Positions 1-12,400 of a stretch of DNA of 64,000 bases are shown here, piece by piece. Origin of the DNA: Aphanomyces cochlioides (Eukaryota > Oomycota > Saprolegniomycetes > Saprolegniales > Verrucalvaceae); assembly GCA_019828595.1 (NCBI GenBank), contig JAHQRK010000017.1, forward strand, positions 1,302,001 through 1,366,000. The letters are read 5' to 3'. Position 1 is the first letter of the stretch. Each line of letters begins with the position of its first letter. Both the position numbers and the translations under genes were made by a program. The notes under the pieces are model-generated. The model was not told the DNA's origin. It saw only the letters and a list, made by a program, of their open reading frames with translations, and searched no databases.

Positions 1-41
1 CCGATGATCGTCCCGATGGCGAAGTCGAGGATTTCTGGCAT
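1..41 (-). CDS. 5' end of a gene cut by the window edge
   Basis: An ATG on the minus strand at 41 opens a frame that stays open to base 1 (first residues MPEILDFAIGTIIG). Only 13 codons are visible, so the product cannot be named. The residues are mildly hydrophobic. The gene would be divergent from the small gene that follows on the plus strand. Confidence 0.4.
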   Translation of the reverse strand, partial: MPEILDFAIGTII

Positions 42-204
42 GTTGCAATCTTGAAAGTGAGAGAGAAATGGCGGACACATTGTCCATCCGTACATTCCCG
101 TACATGGGACAAATTAGTAATCAAAATGACAGCACTGGAAATGTACATGTGGGTTGATCGTACGTACATCTCGCACTTTTCAAAGATTGAACCGTCACAA
201 CCTA

Positions 205-829
205 ATGGCTGGCAGGAGCAGAGCGAGAAAGGACAAGGCTAAAGGCCTCGCGCAAGACGAAGTTGCGGTGCATGTAGTTCCGTAGCTTGATGCACAAGCT
301 ATGTGCTTGGCGTTATTGCGGCTTGTCTGGTATTCAATCAGCGAGAGATGGTTTATCCAAATGTCAAGTCATGACGTGGGATTGCGTGAGGAGCCTCATC
401 GAATCCCACGATCCCACTCAATACTAACGTTATCCGGAAAGTGCGTCCGAGAAGCGATGGACATATTTGGTATGGCGTCATGCTGGAAGGCTTGAACGTA
501 CATGAGCAGGCGAAGGCACGTCTGTACAAACGAAGATCATCGGTGTGCTTTGCATACTCTTCTTGTTCTTTGTATTCGTCATTATTATCACTTGGGATCG
601 GTACTTCAATAGTCTAATGACTTAGAGTGAGAGATGATGTGGCAGGTATGGCAAGGAAGTGAGCGCGTTGTACGAAGCAAGCCTGGAAACGACGCAGCGC
701 CCTGCAGGTACTATTAGTTTGAGTAATTCAGTGCGCATGGAATGTCATCTAGACGCGGACGACGACGAATTCAAGGCATACAAGAGTCTCCCAACCTTCT
801 TTTACGAGTATGCCAAGAAGAAGAAATAA
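205..829 (+). CDS. small membrane protein, multi-exon, exon borders uncertain
   Basis: The best supported part is the 3' end. One exon encodes a strongly hydrophobic segment (about IIGVLCILFLFFVFVIIITW, near 532-593). A 45-nt GT-AG intron (about 599-643) then joins in frame to a tail that begins YGKEVSALYEASLETT, is acidic in the middle (DADDDEF) and ends in KKKK just before TAA at 827. A KKKK-type C-terminus after a single membrane span could be an ER-retention signal (inference). A basic N-terminus starting at ATG 205 (MAGRSRARKDKAKG) may be the first exon. I could not connect the intermediate exons in one consistent phase, so the model is tentative. Family not recognised. Confidence 0.35.
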
Positions 830-1021
830 TCAATTATTCATAGCCCCAAGTTCGACTTCTATCACAACCTGGTATCGTGTTTTCGCCTGAAGGCCAGCGC
901 TCTTGTCTCGTTTTGTTGGCCTCTAGAAGACATGATATATCTATATTTTCTTCCTTAGATATTCCTCTGCGCATTCCAATAAGTCCAGCACTTGCACAGC
1001 GACATCACGAGAATTTGTTTA

Positions 1022-1744
1022 TCATAATCGCTTGGCAATCTCAGGTGTCAGAGCAACATCCTTTGCTGTCTTTCCTGCTTTGTTTTTGAGCCCAACGTTG
1101 GCTTTGGTCCCAAGCAAGACATGAACAATGTTGTCGAAACCGCCTTTGGCCGCGAGATGTAGGCTTGTATTGCCTTCTGAATTGGCAATATTTGGATCCG
1201 CGCGGTTTTCCAGTAGTTTCTCAACGCATGGAAAATGGCCAGCGCTAACAGCTTTGTGCAATGGAGTCACGCCTTGGGCATTGGTCTCGTTGATATTCGC
1301 GCCGGCAGCGAGTAGAGATAGCACTGGATTCAGAATTCCACGACCTGCACCAATATGCAAAGGCGTATTACCGCTGTCATCTTTGACATCAATGGATGCT
1401 CCGAGCTCAATCAACTTTGAAACAACATTGAGTCGGCAATGGTTTACAGCGTGGTGTAGAGCAGTGAAGCCTCCGAACGAAGTCGTTTCAATATCAGCGC
1501 CTTGGGAAATCAAGTACTCAAAGACTTCGTAGTACCCGTTCCGGGCAGCCCATATCATGGGAGTGCAACCATAAATGTCTTTGGCATTGATGTCGATTGT
1601 TTTGCCTTGGTTTCCACCCTCTTTGCTCGGCTCCACGAGTGTTTTCAAGATTTGGAGATTTCCCACAGCAGCTAATTTGAATGGATTCGTGTCAACTTCT
1701 GGAATTTCATGCTTTGTCGGTGCGGCCGCCTTGGTTTTCGACAT
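1022..1744 (-). CDS. ankyrin-repeat protein, 240 aa
   Basis: An intronless frame of 240 residues. After a short N-terminal leader it consists of about six ankyrin repeats, with the usual G-x-TPLHxA and LLxxGAxxN signatures visible (for example FGGFTALHHAVNH, SGNTPLHIGAGRG, QGVTPLHKAVSAGH, EGNTSLHLAAKGG). No membrane segment or further domain is seen, so it is probably a soluble protein-protein interaction scaffold. The size and all-ankyrin build recall gankyrin-type proteasome chaperones, but this fold is too general to assign a partner. The start ATG at 1744 is the first in frame, and the next gene upstream on the same strand ends at 1932. Domain call is sure; function is not. Confidence 0.85.
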   Translation of the reverse strand: MSKTKAAAPTKHEIPEVDTNPFKLAAVGNLQILKTLVEPSKEGGNQGKTIDINAKDIYGCTPMIWAARNGYYEVFEYLISQGADIETTSFGGFTALHHAVNHCRLNVVSKLIELGASIDVKDDSGNTPLHIGAGRGILNPVLSLLAAGANINETNAQGVTPLHKAVSAGHFPCVEKLLENRADPNIANSEGNTSLHLAAKGGFDNIVHVLLGTKANVGLKNKAGKTAKDVALTPEIAKRL

Positions 1745-1931
1745 CGCGACCTTTCAAAATACAACAAATGAAACGTCAAGAGAAGAATTGGATCAAAGAA
1801 CTCTTGTTGAAATATTGAAATTTTGCCTTCCATTTACCATCTACTTGCATTCAAAACCAAGACCTGAAGTGATCACAAAAATCGAATGGACGAGATATGT
1901 CTGTTGCGCTAGAACAGAGAAGACGGAGCAA

Positions 1932-3263
1932 TCAATTTTGATTTGCCTGCAGAAACTTCGGAATTGAATCCAGCTTGACAGATTGGCGACGATTCCGTCG
2001 AGCTGCTGGGGCGCCGCATTTTGACAAAATCATCTCGAGGCCTTCCACGAGAGCTTGTATCGAATACTTATATTTGTCGTTGGCAATCCTTGGATCACAT
2101 CGACACCTTTCCGAGTTCGAACTTGCTGGGCAGCTGTCTTCGCCTCCCTTGCACACTTTTTTCTCAAATTTGACGAAGGCGACCTATTCATATTGAATTG
2201 GATTGTTTTCAACAACGTCAACTACCTTGACGAGTGCTTCTTGAAAGCCTGAAAGTGTAAGTTCTTGGGCTATGGGTGCAAGTTCGTCTGGCCAAATGGG
2301 CAAACATGACACGAATATGTGATTGACTTTGGCAACATCAAGTTTGGCATCCATCTATTTGCATCATGAGGTGAACTGGAGCAGCTTGATTAACCTGAGT
2401 AAGCGTGGGAATGACGGCAAGAAAATTACCGAATTTCAAGAGGCGCATGACTTCACCCGACTCGGTGGTTGTGCTGGAGAAAGCATTTGAACGTGAAGTC
2501 GTCGCATGGGTATTAAATACTTTGGTGATGCCCACAATATACTTCAACATCACACTTTGAACGTCTGGATGGTCGAAGAAAGTTCGACGGAAGTGGCTCC
2601 CGTCCTGGATATTCGCGTAGGGCACAATATTGTCGTACAATAGATGCCTGACAGCAAGGGAGATATCGAGCCCTTCCTTTGCCACGCGTTTCAGGAGCAT
2701 GACAAGCTCTTCTCGCTTTAAATAAGCTTGCGCAAGTACAACCACAAAGGATATCATGCCATGGCGGTGAATGGGATGATCATCTACAAGTGCGGGTCAT
2801 ATCAAGGAAGTTGTCAACTTATTTACTGATGCCATGACGGGAAGGCTCGCTCACCACGACGCTCAATTCGTCGAGCAACTTGGTCTTGTTTGAAAATCGA
2901 AAGGGCTCCTAGATTCGTTGTTAGTCATTTGGCCGAGCACGCATCCGACATTTGCCGACGACGATGTTGCATACGCGCGGAAAAGATGCACGAGAATACG
3001 ATAGTGGGGCTTGAGGAGTTCTTGGATACGACGACACTCCGCAGCATCTTTAACGGTCTTGTCTACTTGACTAGCAGCCCAATCAACCTACGAGTGTGTC
3101 AATTTGTCGCATGGAGTTGAAGTACCTCGAAGCACTTGTCATAAGTCTCATCTGTCTTTGGATCTGCTTCCAAGATGCTTTCCTCCAAATCATCGTCGTT
3201 TGCGTCGCTGTCATCATCTTGCAACGACTCTTTGGCATCGAGTACTCCTTGATCTCCAGCCAT
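1932..3263 (-). CDS. unknown multi-exon protein with acidic N-terminus
   Basis: The first exon starts at ATG 3263 and is very acidic (DDDSDANDDDLEESILEADP). A 38-nt intron (3088-3125) joins in phase to VDWAASQVDKTVKDAAECRR and then LKPHYRILVHLFRAYATSSS. Later exons (about 2757-2380 and 2340-1932) encode a mostly helical protein, with segments such as LVMLLKRVAKEGLDISLAV and LPIWPDELAPIAQELTLSGF. Introns of about 40 nt are visible at 2360-2400 and 2184-2226. One junction (the intron near 2758-2850) does not keep phase with any GT donor I can see, so either the model is imperfect there or the gene is damaged. Family not recognised. The all-helical pattern would fit a scaffold or adaptor protein (inference). 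Confidence 0.5.
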
Positions 3264-3273
3264 CTAGGACTCA

Positions 3274-3738
3274 TCAATCTGGCAGACTGGTCATGTCAAT
3301 GCCTACGTTGTCTTGATGTTGAGGTCTGTCGAATGCTGCTATGTCCCTGCCAAGCGAAAACACTTGACGGTTGTAAAATTGATACAATCGTCGCGACGAC
3401 ATCTTAGGTCGTATGTCCTCCTGCAAAACCTGCATGGTTGCCTTGGGGATCGGGCACTCTTGATTTGGTTTAGCAGTCCTTTTGGTTGCTCTTGCACCCT
3501 GTGCGGCAACTTTGGTGTATCTGTCTCTCAGGAGTGAGCTTCTAGCCAAAGTGGGGTGGCTCGCGCATCGAGGCACCTGCCTCGCTGTTGGTGTGTACAC
3601 GTAAGCTTCCTCCAGCTCATCGAGCATGCAGTGGATCGAAGCACTTGTGGGGGTTCGCTCCCTTACGTAGGGCGACGCGAATGCTTGCGTCGATGAGAGC
3701 GAGAACCGATGCATCTCAAAAACCAAAAATAGATTCAT
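3274..3738 (-). CDS. small basic hypothetical protein, about 154 aa
   Basis: An uninterrupted frame from ATG 3738 (or ATG 3714, giving MHRFSLSSTQAF) to a stop at 3274. The product is Ser/Arg-rich and basic, without a membrane span or a recognisable domain. It is tightly packed: its stop lies 11 bases upstream of the next minus-strand gene start at 3263, and its start lies 5 bases after the stop of the preceding minus-strand gene at 3744. Codon composition is like that of its neighbours. Function unknown. Confidence 0.5.
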   Translation of the reverse strand: MNLFLVFEMHRFSLSSTQAFASPYVRERTPTSASIHCMLDELEEAYVYTPTARQVPRCASHPTLARSSLLRDRYTKVAAQGARATKRTAKPNQECPIPKATMQVLQEDIRPKMSSRRLYQFYNRQVFSLGRDIAAFDRPQHQDNVGIDMTSLPD

Positions 3739-3743
3739 TGTGC

Positions 3744-4181
3744 TTATTCCAACAAAGGTTGATAGAAGTCGTCCGATGGATTGTAATCGTCGGGGAAGTC
3801 TGCCGCGTCTTGAGCTGCGGCGTTAACAGCCTTACGGCGAGCAACAAGCAGAGCCAATGTGAGCCCAATGAGACCGACAGCCCCAAGGAGTTCAACACGT
3901 GGAGTCCAAATTGCGATTGCGCCTTGAGGAGAAGCTTCAGCAAGCTGCAGTGACGACGGATGGCCCATGGAGGCTTCGAATGCTGCCGTATGTTCCGTGG
4001 GAGCCCATTCATGCTCGTAACCAGGTCGACCATAGTTCCGCATTTGATTGCAGTCAGCGAGGAGAGCTCGTTCGTCTTCTGTGAAACTCTCAAGAAATAG
4101 AGCAGCGTCGTCAGAATAAATGACACCACCACTGCTTAGCATCAATTCATCAGAGAGCATCCATCGCGGGGTTGAGGACAT
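3744..4181 (-). CDS. small single-span membrane protein, 145 aa
   Basis: Translated from ATG 4181. The first 100 residues are soluble and moderately acidic. A hydrophobic segment at about residues 108-125 (VELLGAVGLIGLTLALLVA) is followed by RRK and an acidic tail ending YQPLLE. This is the build of a tail-region-anchored or single-pass protein with a positive-inside flank. The frame stays open a little upstream (to 4205 and beyond) but without another ATG, so 4181 is the most likely start. Family not recognised. Confidence 0.55.
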   Translation of the reverse strand: MSSTPRWMLSDELMLSSGGVIYSDDAALFLESFTEDERALLADCNQMRNYGRPGYEHEWAPTEHTAAFEASMGHPSSLQLAEASPQGAIAIWTPRVELLGAVGLIGLTLALLVARRKAVNAAAQDAADFPDDYNPSDDFYQPLLE

Positions 4182-4617
4182 GGTGGCGACGGAGAGCGCT
4201 ATCAAAAAGTGATTGATAGATGCATCGACGAAGGTGTTAATGTTCGATCATTTGAAGACGAAGCTCCGAAGCCTTCGAAAGAGAACGTCAAGAAAGTTTC
4301 CAAGATCGAACATGTTGCATCACTTCTTTCTTTGGATTGATGTCAAGCAATCTATCAGCATTTTTCGCACGAGTTAATGGCATACAACACGTCCAGCATC
4401 ACATTTACCTCGCTTATCAAGCGCAGCACATACAAAAGCGCACGCTGCTCATTAGAAAGTACCAAGTTGTTATCATCATCATGCAATGATGCTCATCCTG
4501 ATGAAATTGGCGGCAAAGGGGTGCAGGGGTTAATACTCTATGTTATTATATTAAGTTTAAAAGTATTAACCGAATGAAGTTATCCGGTGATTTTGACAAG
4601 AACCAACCGAGAGCGTG

Positions 4618-5761
4618 ATGCGCCTGGAAGAAGTTGCGGTCTTGGCCGGCCACTCTGAATGCGTGTGGCACGCGTCCTGGAGTCCTGATGGATCTCTCTT
4701 AGCTACATGTGGAAGCGACAAGACTATCCGCATTTGGGCACGAAACAGCAAGCAGCAATGGGATTGCATTGCGACGCTTGAAGATGCCCAAGGCCGTACA
4801 ATTCGCGCTTGCGAATGGTTTATTCTCCTGTATTCTTGAGGGCCTTACCTCTCTCTTTAGGTCTCGCAATGGCCAGTACATTGCCTCAGTGAGCTTTGAT
4901 GCGACAACTGTGATTTGGGAAAAGCAAGGCGAGATCTACGAAGTGATTGCGTCGTTGGAAGGCCATGAAAGCGAAGTCAAGAGCGTGGCATGGAGCCCGT
5001 CTGGATCGTACATTGCGACATGCAGTCGCGACAAAAGTGTTTGGATCTGGGAAGCAGACGCAGATACCGACTTTGAATGTGTCTCGGTGCTTCATGGCCA
5101 TACGCAGGACGTGAAATTTGTGGCCTGGCACCCTGAAGAAGACATTTTGTTTTCAGCATCATACGATGACACTGTATCGGTATGGGCCGACAACGAAGGT
5201 GCAATTATGCCTTGCATGCCATATTTATCATTGAATGACAGATGATTGGAGCTGCATTCAAGTGCTCAAAGGCCACTCATCAACTGTGTGGGGCATAGCC
5301 CCGGACGCACGAGGAAATCGCCTCGCAACATGCTCGGACGACACTACAGTGTGCATTTGGCACCACAATGCGACTCCTGGTGTCGATGGCAGGTACTATT
5401 CAGTCCAAAATCACAACTACAATTGTTTAGACTGGGCGAATTGACTCTCGGAGAAACGTTGAGTGGATATCATCCCCGCTCGATCTTCAGCATCCACTGG
5501 AATCCGTCCAACGATGTTCTTGCGACTGGGTGCGGCGATGACAGCATTCGACTCTTCCATACGTCTCCAACCACAGCCAAATTTGAACTGGCGCACCAAC
5601 AAGTTCAAGCCCATGCAGGTAGAGCCGAATCCAATTTTATCACAAGGTTTAAACCTTCTCTAGGTGACGTGAATTGCGTTCGATGGTCCCCTGCTGAGTC
5701 AGACCTGTTGGTCTCGACGGGCGATGATTGCCTCGTGAGATTGTGGCGTGTCGTTCCGTAA
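4618..5761 (+). CDS. CIAO1: cytosolic Fe-S assembly WD40 protein CIAO1/Cia1
   Basis: Five exons (4618-4817, 4861-5198, 5242-5392, 5431-5618, 5664-5761) join in phase to 324 codons, close to the usual CIAO1/Cia1 length of about 330. Seven WD40 blades are visible with the CIAO1 pattern: [83 protein letters not shown] and a last blade ending [11 protein letters not shown]. In the known pathway Cia1 forms the targeting complex with CIA2/FAM96 and MMS19 that delivers Fe-S clusters to cytosolic and nuclear enzymes such as DNA polymerases and helicases. Introns are 38-45 nt GT-AG. Start ATG 4618 is chosen because the frame closes just upstream and the residues [12 protein letters not shown] match the expected first blade. 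Confidence 0.9.
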
Positions 5762-5872
5762 TAAATAACTCATTTCTCCGCAAACTCTCTTGATGATGTA
5801 ATGACTTTGAAGAGGACAGTCCATGGCATTCAACTGGAAAATCAGTACTTCATGTGAAAGACTTCCGTCTTT

Positions 5873-8046
5873 TCAGACTGTGTCGAGGATCTTCGAGCTA
5901 AGAGTACTGAAGCAACTGTCCAACTCAATAGCGAGCGTGTCGACAACATCGTCGACAATCATGGCTTCCAATCTACGCACAATGTTAGTCAAGGAAAGGT
6001 TCGCCGAGGCGTACATTTCAATCACAGCATGTTGATCGAGACCAGTGTCAACCAAGGTCGCTTCGGCAATACGCCGAGTTCGAAGGAAATCTTGACGATG
6101 TCTTTCCAATCGTTCTTCCATCTTAGCCACGTTTCTTGTCGAGATTCTGAGCTGTAATCCCGTTGGAGACAGCTTGAACTCATTTTCAGCACTAGAGTTG
6201 GCATGTGTTCCACTTTCATCCATAACCTCGTGACTCTCTTTCACAACTGTCTGCATAAGGATGTCCACAGGCAGTGTACAAGCGCGTTGTGAGACTTCTG
6301 AAGTTGACATGATGGTTGTTAAAGGAGCTTCCCATGGTCGCGTGGACATGATGGCAGCTTCTTCAGCTTCGATGGCCTCAATCGTTGCTAAGAGATGAGC
6401 AAGTTGCTCTGCATTCGCGATCTGCGTGGCCATCATGGTTTTACTTTTTTCAACTTCAGTGAAACACATGGCTGTATCCTGCAATTTCTTTGTAAACAAG
6501 TGGAGAATGAAAGGGATTTACCACGAGGAGCTCGTCCAAGAGCAAATCACACAACACTTCTGAATGTGTTGCAATCGTTTTCATCTCTTGAGGCGATAAA
6601 AACACGGATAAATTGTCGGCATGTCGCGCTTGAATGGCCAACAGTGTTTCCTCAGCTTGATGTACAAGCGGATAAAGACTTGCCTACAAGATCACAGCTT
6701 TCAGCGAAACTCAGACTTGGCTTTTTACTTTGAGGCCATGAACAACGCTAGCAGCCCGACGCAAGAAGGCTTGGGGCTCATCTTGCACCTGTTGGTTTGT
6801 CCATCGATTCGCTACAGCTGCCTCTGCTCGGACAAACATGTCATTGATGCGCCGCTGAAATCATAGTTATGCTCCATCATTAGGCCTCCAAACTGACCTC
6901 GATCTGGTCGATGAACCAAGATTCCTGAAATTTTGTTGGTTGTCGAGCAGGTGGAGATGGATGCGCAGGGGAGGGAGCTCTAGCTTCTTGAATTGGTGAG
7001 CTTTGTGTCGCTACCGTAACCGGCGGATTCCAATCTTGCATTGGAGATGGTGGGGGAATATAGTGCGAGGATGCAAGTGAAGAAGATGGAGTGACTTGAT
7101 TGGCAACCCATGATGAGGACTGGAGTGTCTGAACTAAGATTACCCATTCGCTTAGCCCGATGGTATCTCCACGGCCATCATTGACCAAGTACAAGTAATC
7201 GGCAATCTACACCAAGAAAAGTTCGTAAACGAGAGCATACGTGCGAACCTGGCGAAGAGTTGACGTCATGCCAAGAAGTTGAAGGCCTTGGTGTATCTCC
7301 CGGGCATGGAGCTTTCCTCTTCGTTTCCCATCGATCACTCGAAATGTACTCTCAATCAATTGAATATTCCGAGGAGGCTCTGGTGGCAAATCGAGTGCTG
7401 GTGGCGGAAATGAGGGAAAAGCGACATGGTCGTCTTTGTCTTCTTGATTTGCACTCTTACGCACAGGAGATGCCACCGCGGGAGCTGTTGCCTATAGGAA
7501 ATCTCCAGTCTTCTTTGGTCATACAATTAAACGTACAGCTTGGGATGGACAAACTTCTGTTGCCTGAACAGCAATCTCTGTGAACTTCGGAAAGCTTGAA
7601 CTACTTTTAAGTACAGGCTTGGGCGGATCTGGCTGGCGTTGGATCGTAGAATTCTTGGACGCCACTGGGCTGGGCTGACGGTGGGTGGCAACAACATTTC
7701 CAGTTCTCGTCGCAGCCATTTGACCTGGAGGTTTGTCGCGTTTGGGTGGTAAATATGGAGTCGGGGGCTTCTTTTCTTGTCGAGGCGGATTCTTGCGTTC
7801 GATCACATGACGGTCTCTCCTGGACGGGTTGAATAGCTTTGTATTAGCAAGTTCTTGGTCAAAGTACTCTGGTCGTTTGACGTCGTCATTCCAAGCAGGT
7901 CGATTTGGTCGTTTCGTCGATTGTGATGGCTTTGGTTTCGCATACGCGGATGACGTCGCAGTACTGCGCTTGCTTTTAGATCTGCGCTGGTCTACAGAGG
8001 ACGAAGTCCATGGAATCGTAAATTTGATTGCACGAGGAGCTTCCAT
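5873..8046 (-). CDS. EF-hand-like and coiled-coil protein, 654 aa, function unknown
   Basis: Six exons (8046-7537, 7491-7249, 7206-6898, 6854-6729, 6683-6522, 6487-5873) join in phase to 654 codons through introns of 34-46 nt. Residues 1-190 are basic, Pro/Ser/Lys-rich and probably disordered. Around residues 200-280 lies a degenerate EF-hand-like pair (STFRVIDGKRRGKLHAREI and YLVNDGRGDTIGLSEWVIL) in which most calcium ligands are missing. A Pro/Ser-rich linker follows, then a long helical, coiled-coil-prone C-terminus (for example RRIAEATLVDTGLDQHAVIE). The order of disorder, helical pair and coiled coil resembles centrosomal or ciliary scaffolds such as Moonraker/OFIP, but I cannot confirm homology. 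The protein has no catalytic motif. Confidence 0.7.
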
Positions 8047-8270
8047 TGCTCTGAATGGACTTGTCTTTCTCGGGTTGCGGTGTCAATTCTCGTATCCCTT
8101 CGCTGAAATTTTGGATATCTAGGAATGCGAAATAATTGGATAAAAATAGTAAAATATTTAATTGGTAATAATAATCCTGAGAATTAATTATTTTTATTTT
8201 ATCCAATTAAATTCATGATGAAGTTCTAAAGAAGGATCCGTTGCAGTGTGCCAAAAGTAACAGCTCGACC

Positions 8271-9159
8271 ATGTCATTGCTCACATCGATCACGTCGGTC
8301 TTCCGCGGCGGCAAGGACGACAACAGCGGCGACAATACAGAGACAGAACGCACTGAAAACATACCAGTCGACGACGATGCGCGGAAAACTGCAAGCCTGA
8401 CCAAGCTCGACAACATACGCCAAGCATTGTCGACGATGGGAAAATTGGCGCTGGATTTCATGGACGACGAAGAAAAGGAGGAACAGCAGCACTCTCCGCC
8501 ACGTCGACGGTGGACTTTGTTGCCAAAAGTGGCAGAAGAACAAAAAGCCAAAGGCGAATCGACCGATGAAGTGCCACAGGAACCTTCACCACCGTCTCAT
8601 CGCCGTCGTTGGTCACTCTTGCCCATGTTTACTGAAGATTTAAAAGCCACAGATCTTTCGATTGGCACGGAAGTCGACGTCGAGGATGACGACGATGAGG
8701 ATGACCAGACGCCTCCCCAGCCTGAACAGCAGCCCAGCCCTGTCTCTTCACACAGTATCGACTCGCGTCCGATTTCAGAGATTCAAACCGACGCTCAAGT
8801 ACGTTGAAATGTTTTTTCTCAAATCTCATCTGTGGTAGCGCGTTTGCTCGGTTCTCAGTGGCGACGCAAAGCGACATCTCAAAATTCTTCGAAGCATCGA
8901 TCCATCCAACCTTGTTTTGGCTGACGTTCGCAAAGCCATCACTGAAGCCAACGTGTGGCTTGCCGAATGCATTGCACCAACGAGTGGTGACGCAGAGTGC
9001 CTCAAGGAAGCCAAGATCACACAACAGTATCATGCCGAGCGCTGCCTTCTCGACGCGAATGCGATGGCCCTTGCTGAGATCAAGCGATTGAGTGACTTGG
9101 CCACGTCGAATGCGACTGCTCCACCACCCGCGGCCTTGTTACGCACCAAGTCGTTTTGA
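8271..9159 (+). CDS. unknown 282-aa protein with two RRRW motifs
   Basis: Two exons (8271-8798 and 8839-9159, 40-nt intron) encode 282 residues. The N-terminal half is charged and disordered. It holds a duplicated motif about 35 residues apart, RRRWTLLPKVAEEQKAK and RRRWSLLPMFTEDLKAT, which looks like a pair of short linear binding motifs. An acidic run (VEDDDDEDD) and a Pro-rich run follow. The second exon encodes a Cys-containing helical domain (KRHLKILRSIDPSNLVLADV, NVWLAECIAP) that I do not recognise. ATG 8271 is preferred over nearby non-ATG codons. The gene is flanked by AT-rich intergenic DNA. Confidence 0.7.
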
Positions 9160-9419
9160 GCTTGCATGAGAACGTGCCACGTCACGAAATTATATTTTTG
9201 CTTCAACTTGCAAGGCATTGGTCATAAATAAATAAATATTAACCAATCAACAATTTCCACACATTCAATAATTTATTGATCTCCAACATATTTAAATATA
9301 TTGATAGGATTTAATATATTTATTTTTAGCCAATGAGATTTTATTTTGACTTTGTACCGTGAGAGTGATGGTTGTCAATTTTCAGCCGCCGTGTCATTGC
9401 CAAACCGGCCGGATCAACC

Positions 9420-12400
9420 ATGAGCCATCGATGGGAAGACGATGAAGTGACGCGGGATATCGTCGCTGCTCTGCAGGATGGAACGACTACTGTCGAAACA
9501 CGTGTTCTCCTCAAGCCGATTTTTCGCTGGGCGAAGCGCGAGCCTGAAAAAGCGCACGATTATGTGCGGTGGCTCCTCGTGCTCTACACTCACGGAGATC
9601 CATCTCGCAACATAAGCGTCCAGCCAACACTCCAAGCCGACTACGCTATTAACACGCTCATTACAGCGAGCCAGCGTTGTGGCAAAGCGTTCGAAGCCGA
9701 ACGTGCGTTCAATTTCCTCCCCGAGTTTGAATTCGTGCCTGATGTGTTTGCCTACACGGCACTCATTGATGTCTTGGGTCGATGTGGACAAGCAGACATG
9801 GCTCTGCAGCGATATCAAGAAATGCTCCGATCGTCTGTGGAGCCCAACATCGTGACGTTCACAACAGTTCTTCGAGTTTTAGGAATGAGGTATGTTGCAC
9901 TCCTCGACCAAGTTTTTCCTGTGTTCTAGCACCACCGTGGATGCTCGCTACAGTTTGGAAGTACTTGAACGAGCCAAATCCCAAGGCGCAGTCGATCCAT
10001 CCTTGTACACTGAAGCGCTGGACATGTGTGCCAAACGACTAGACTTTGATCTAGCGACAGAAATCCTGCGTCTCCGACGAGATGACGGCATCACGGAATT
10101 ATTAGTTGAGCGCACAGTATATGCAATGGCTCGAGCTTTGCGCAAGACGTCATTTGAGATCGTGGACAAGTGGCTTGACGAGGGACTCATCCATGCAGGC
10201 GACAAGGACGCGTGGACGTTCAAGAACCGGGCGGACCATCAGTCAGCCGACGGTTTGTGTTGACAATGTTGTTCTTGACATCTGATGGTTCCGGCTAGGG
10301 AAATCTAGTACCATTGGCCTCTTGAGCTACGAAACACCCAGTTCAGTGCGTCAATCTGTCATCGAGCAAGATATCCAAAAGCTAATGGAGCGCACAACTC
10401 GCAATGTCTGGCCGACACGGTACATGATTGATGAAATGAAAGCTCATGAGCTATAGGATGGACTTTGAAACATTGATTCATCAGTGCCGCAAGCGCAAGT
10501 GGAAAGATGAAGTTGGCCTTGTGTTTGACGCCATGCGTCAAGTGAGTACTGACGGCTGGCACCACGGCGGTCTCTCCTTGCCGCCTCAGCCTTCTGTGGC
10601 ACCAATGCCATCCACATACCTTGCGTTGATCGACGCTTATATTTGCTGTGGCGCTCCAGACTTGACCTGGCAGATGTACCTCGAGATGGATGCGGTGGGA
10701 ATTCCACGGACGCAATCCATCGTTCGCAAATACGTCCGAGGATGTTATCTCTCCATCAAAGACAAATTAGATGCAGCGAATCCTGAAGAATGGCGTCTCC
10801 GTGACGTTGTGGATCTTGCATTGCGCGATGGAATTCCGTTCACGTCTAGGATGGCGACCAGTGTATTGCGCATGTATGGCAACAACCACGTCGACGGATT
10901 AGTCATGCTCGCGACACTCGAGTCGCGTGATCTTCCAAATCGAAAGCTCTATGACGAGCTTGTTCAAGCTTGTGTGTATGCCAACAATATTCCAGGGGCG
11001 ATTGGAGTCTGGGAAGCTTTCCAGTCGAGCGAAGATGCCGCTATCACGACAGCCACGTTTGAACGCGTGATGCTGCTGTCTTGTTTGCACCAACCTCGCC
11101 TCGAAGCCGCGCTGTCTTTGCTCCAAGAGCACCAAGCTACTCGGCGCCTAGTTGCCATTCCAGCATATGTCTCAATCCTTCGTGAGTTCTACGTCAAATA
11201 CACAACAAACGGCGAAATGAATGCCAGCGGGCTGAACAAATCGCTCAAAGTCTGTAAGTTTGACCATCTTCCTGATCCATGATGACGTGATGGTGTACCA
11301 TGTAGTGTATGAGCGTCGAACGCTCTTTGAAGATATTGAAGATCAGGTGTCGATATTGGCCAGCTTAACCAGCTCCCCTGATATTGCCGCAACTACATGC
11401 GGCCTTGCTTGGAGCGCATCTCTGCATAAGCAACTTCCATGTGCGCCGATCATGTTTGCCCAGCACGTTCATGAGCGCTTTACAATTGTCCGAGACAAGC
11501 AAGCAAAAACTGAAGCCGAAACTGCGACACAGGCAGCACTTCGTCTTACTTCAGATCCACTACTCTTTGTCCTCGATGCGATTCTTTCTCTGCTTCAATT
11601 GGATGTTAGCCTTCGTGTCCAGGCCAAGTTTGCCAAACAACTCTTTGCGTTGGTACATTCACTGATGCTGTATTGATCTTGAGACTTTCTGTAGATTGAC
11701 GAAGATGCACGAGTCCCAGCAGCACATCACGTTACCCACTGCTTTACCCACCTTGATTCCATGTCAATGTATCTCGTGCAAGAACTCGAAGCAATCTTTA
11801 ACCTCGTGGACGCTGATGCTGACCGTGTGGCTGAATTTTGTGCAAGATCGTGTCTAGCTGATCACCATCCCGAGAAAACTCTCAACTTCGTGACAGCAAG
11901 GCCGGCCTTCTTTAACCCATCGACAATTGAGTTGCTGGTCCCAGCCCTGGCTGAAGCATATGCCCAAGGCGTGAGTATTACATTGAGATATGTGCGTCAA
12001 AGCTTAAATTATCCCGATGCTCAACATGCTCCTTTGAGTTTTACAAGGTAAAAATCCATTGATCCATCGTTTCATGTGTGCCTAGGCATCTAGCAGAGCT
12101 TCTTGATGAATTTCCAAACGTCGATCTTCGCCCTCTCATACGCGAGTTTAAGCTCCAAAAAGAGTTCGCACACGTCAATTTGACTGCTGCAATCGTCCCC
12201 CGCGCCATCAGTGTACCCAAAGTTGACCCATCAATTGTTTACTGGTCCATACCGATCCCACGCGACTGTATTATATTTGTGAATTCGCCTGCGACGATCG
12301 AAATGGCTCAGAGGATTCTGCTAGCCAGTGAAGCTGTCGGTTGGGATGTCGAGTGGCGTCCAGACTTCCTCTCGCCAACGGAGAAAACCAAGTGCTCCAT

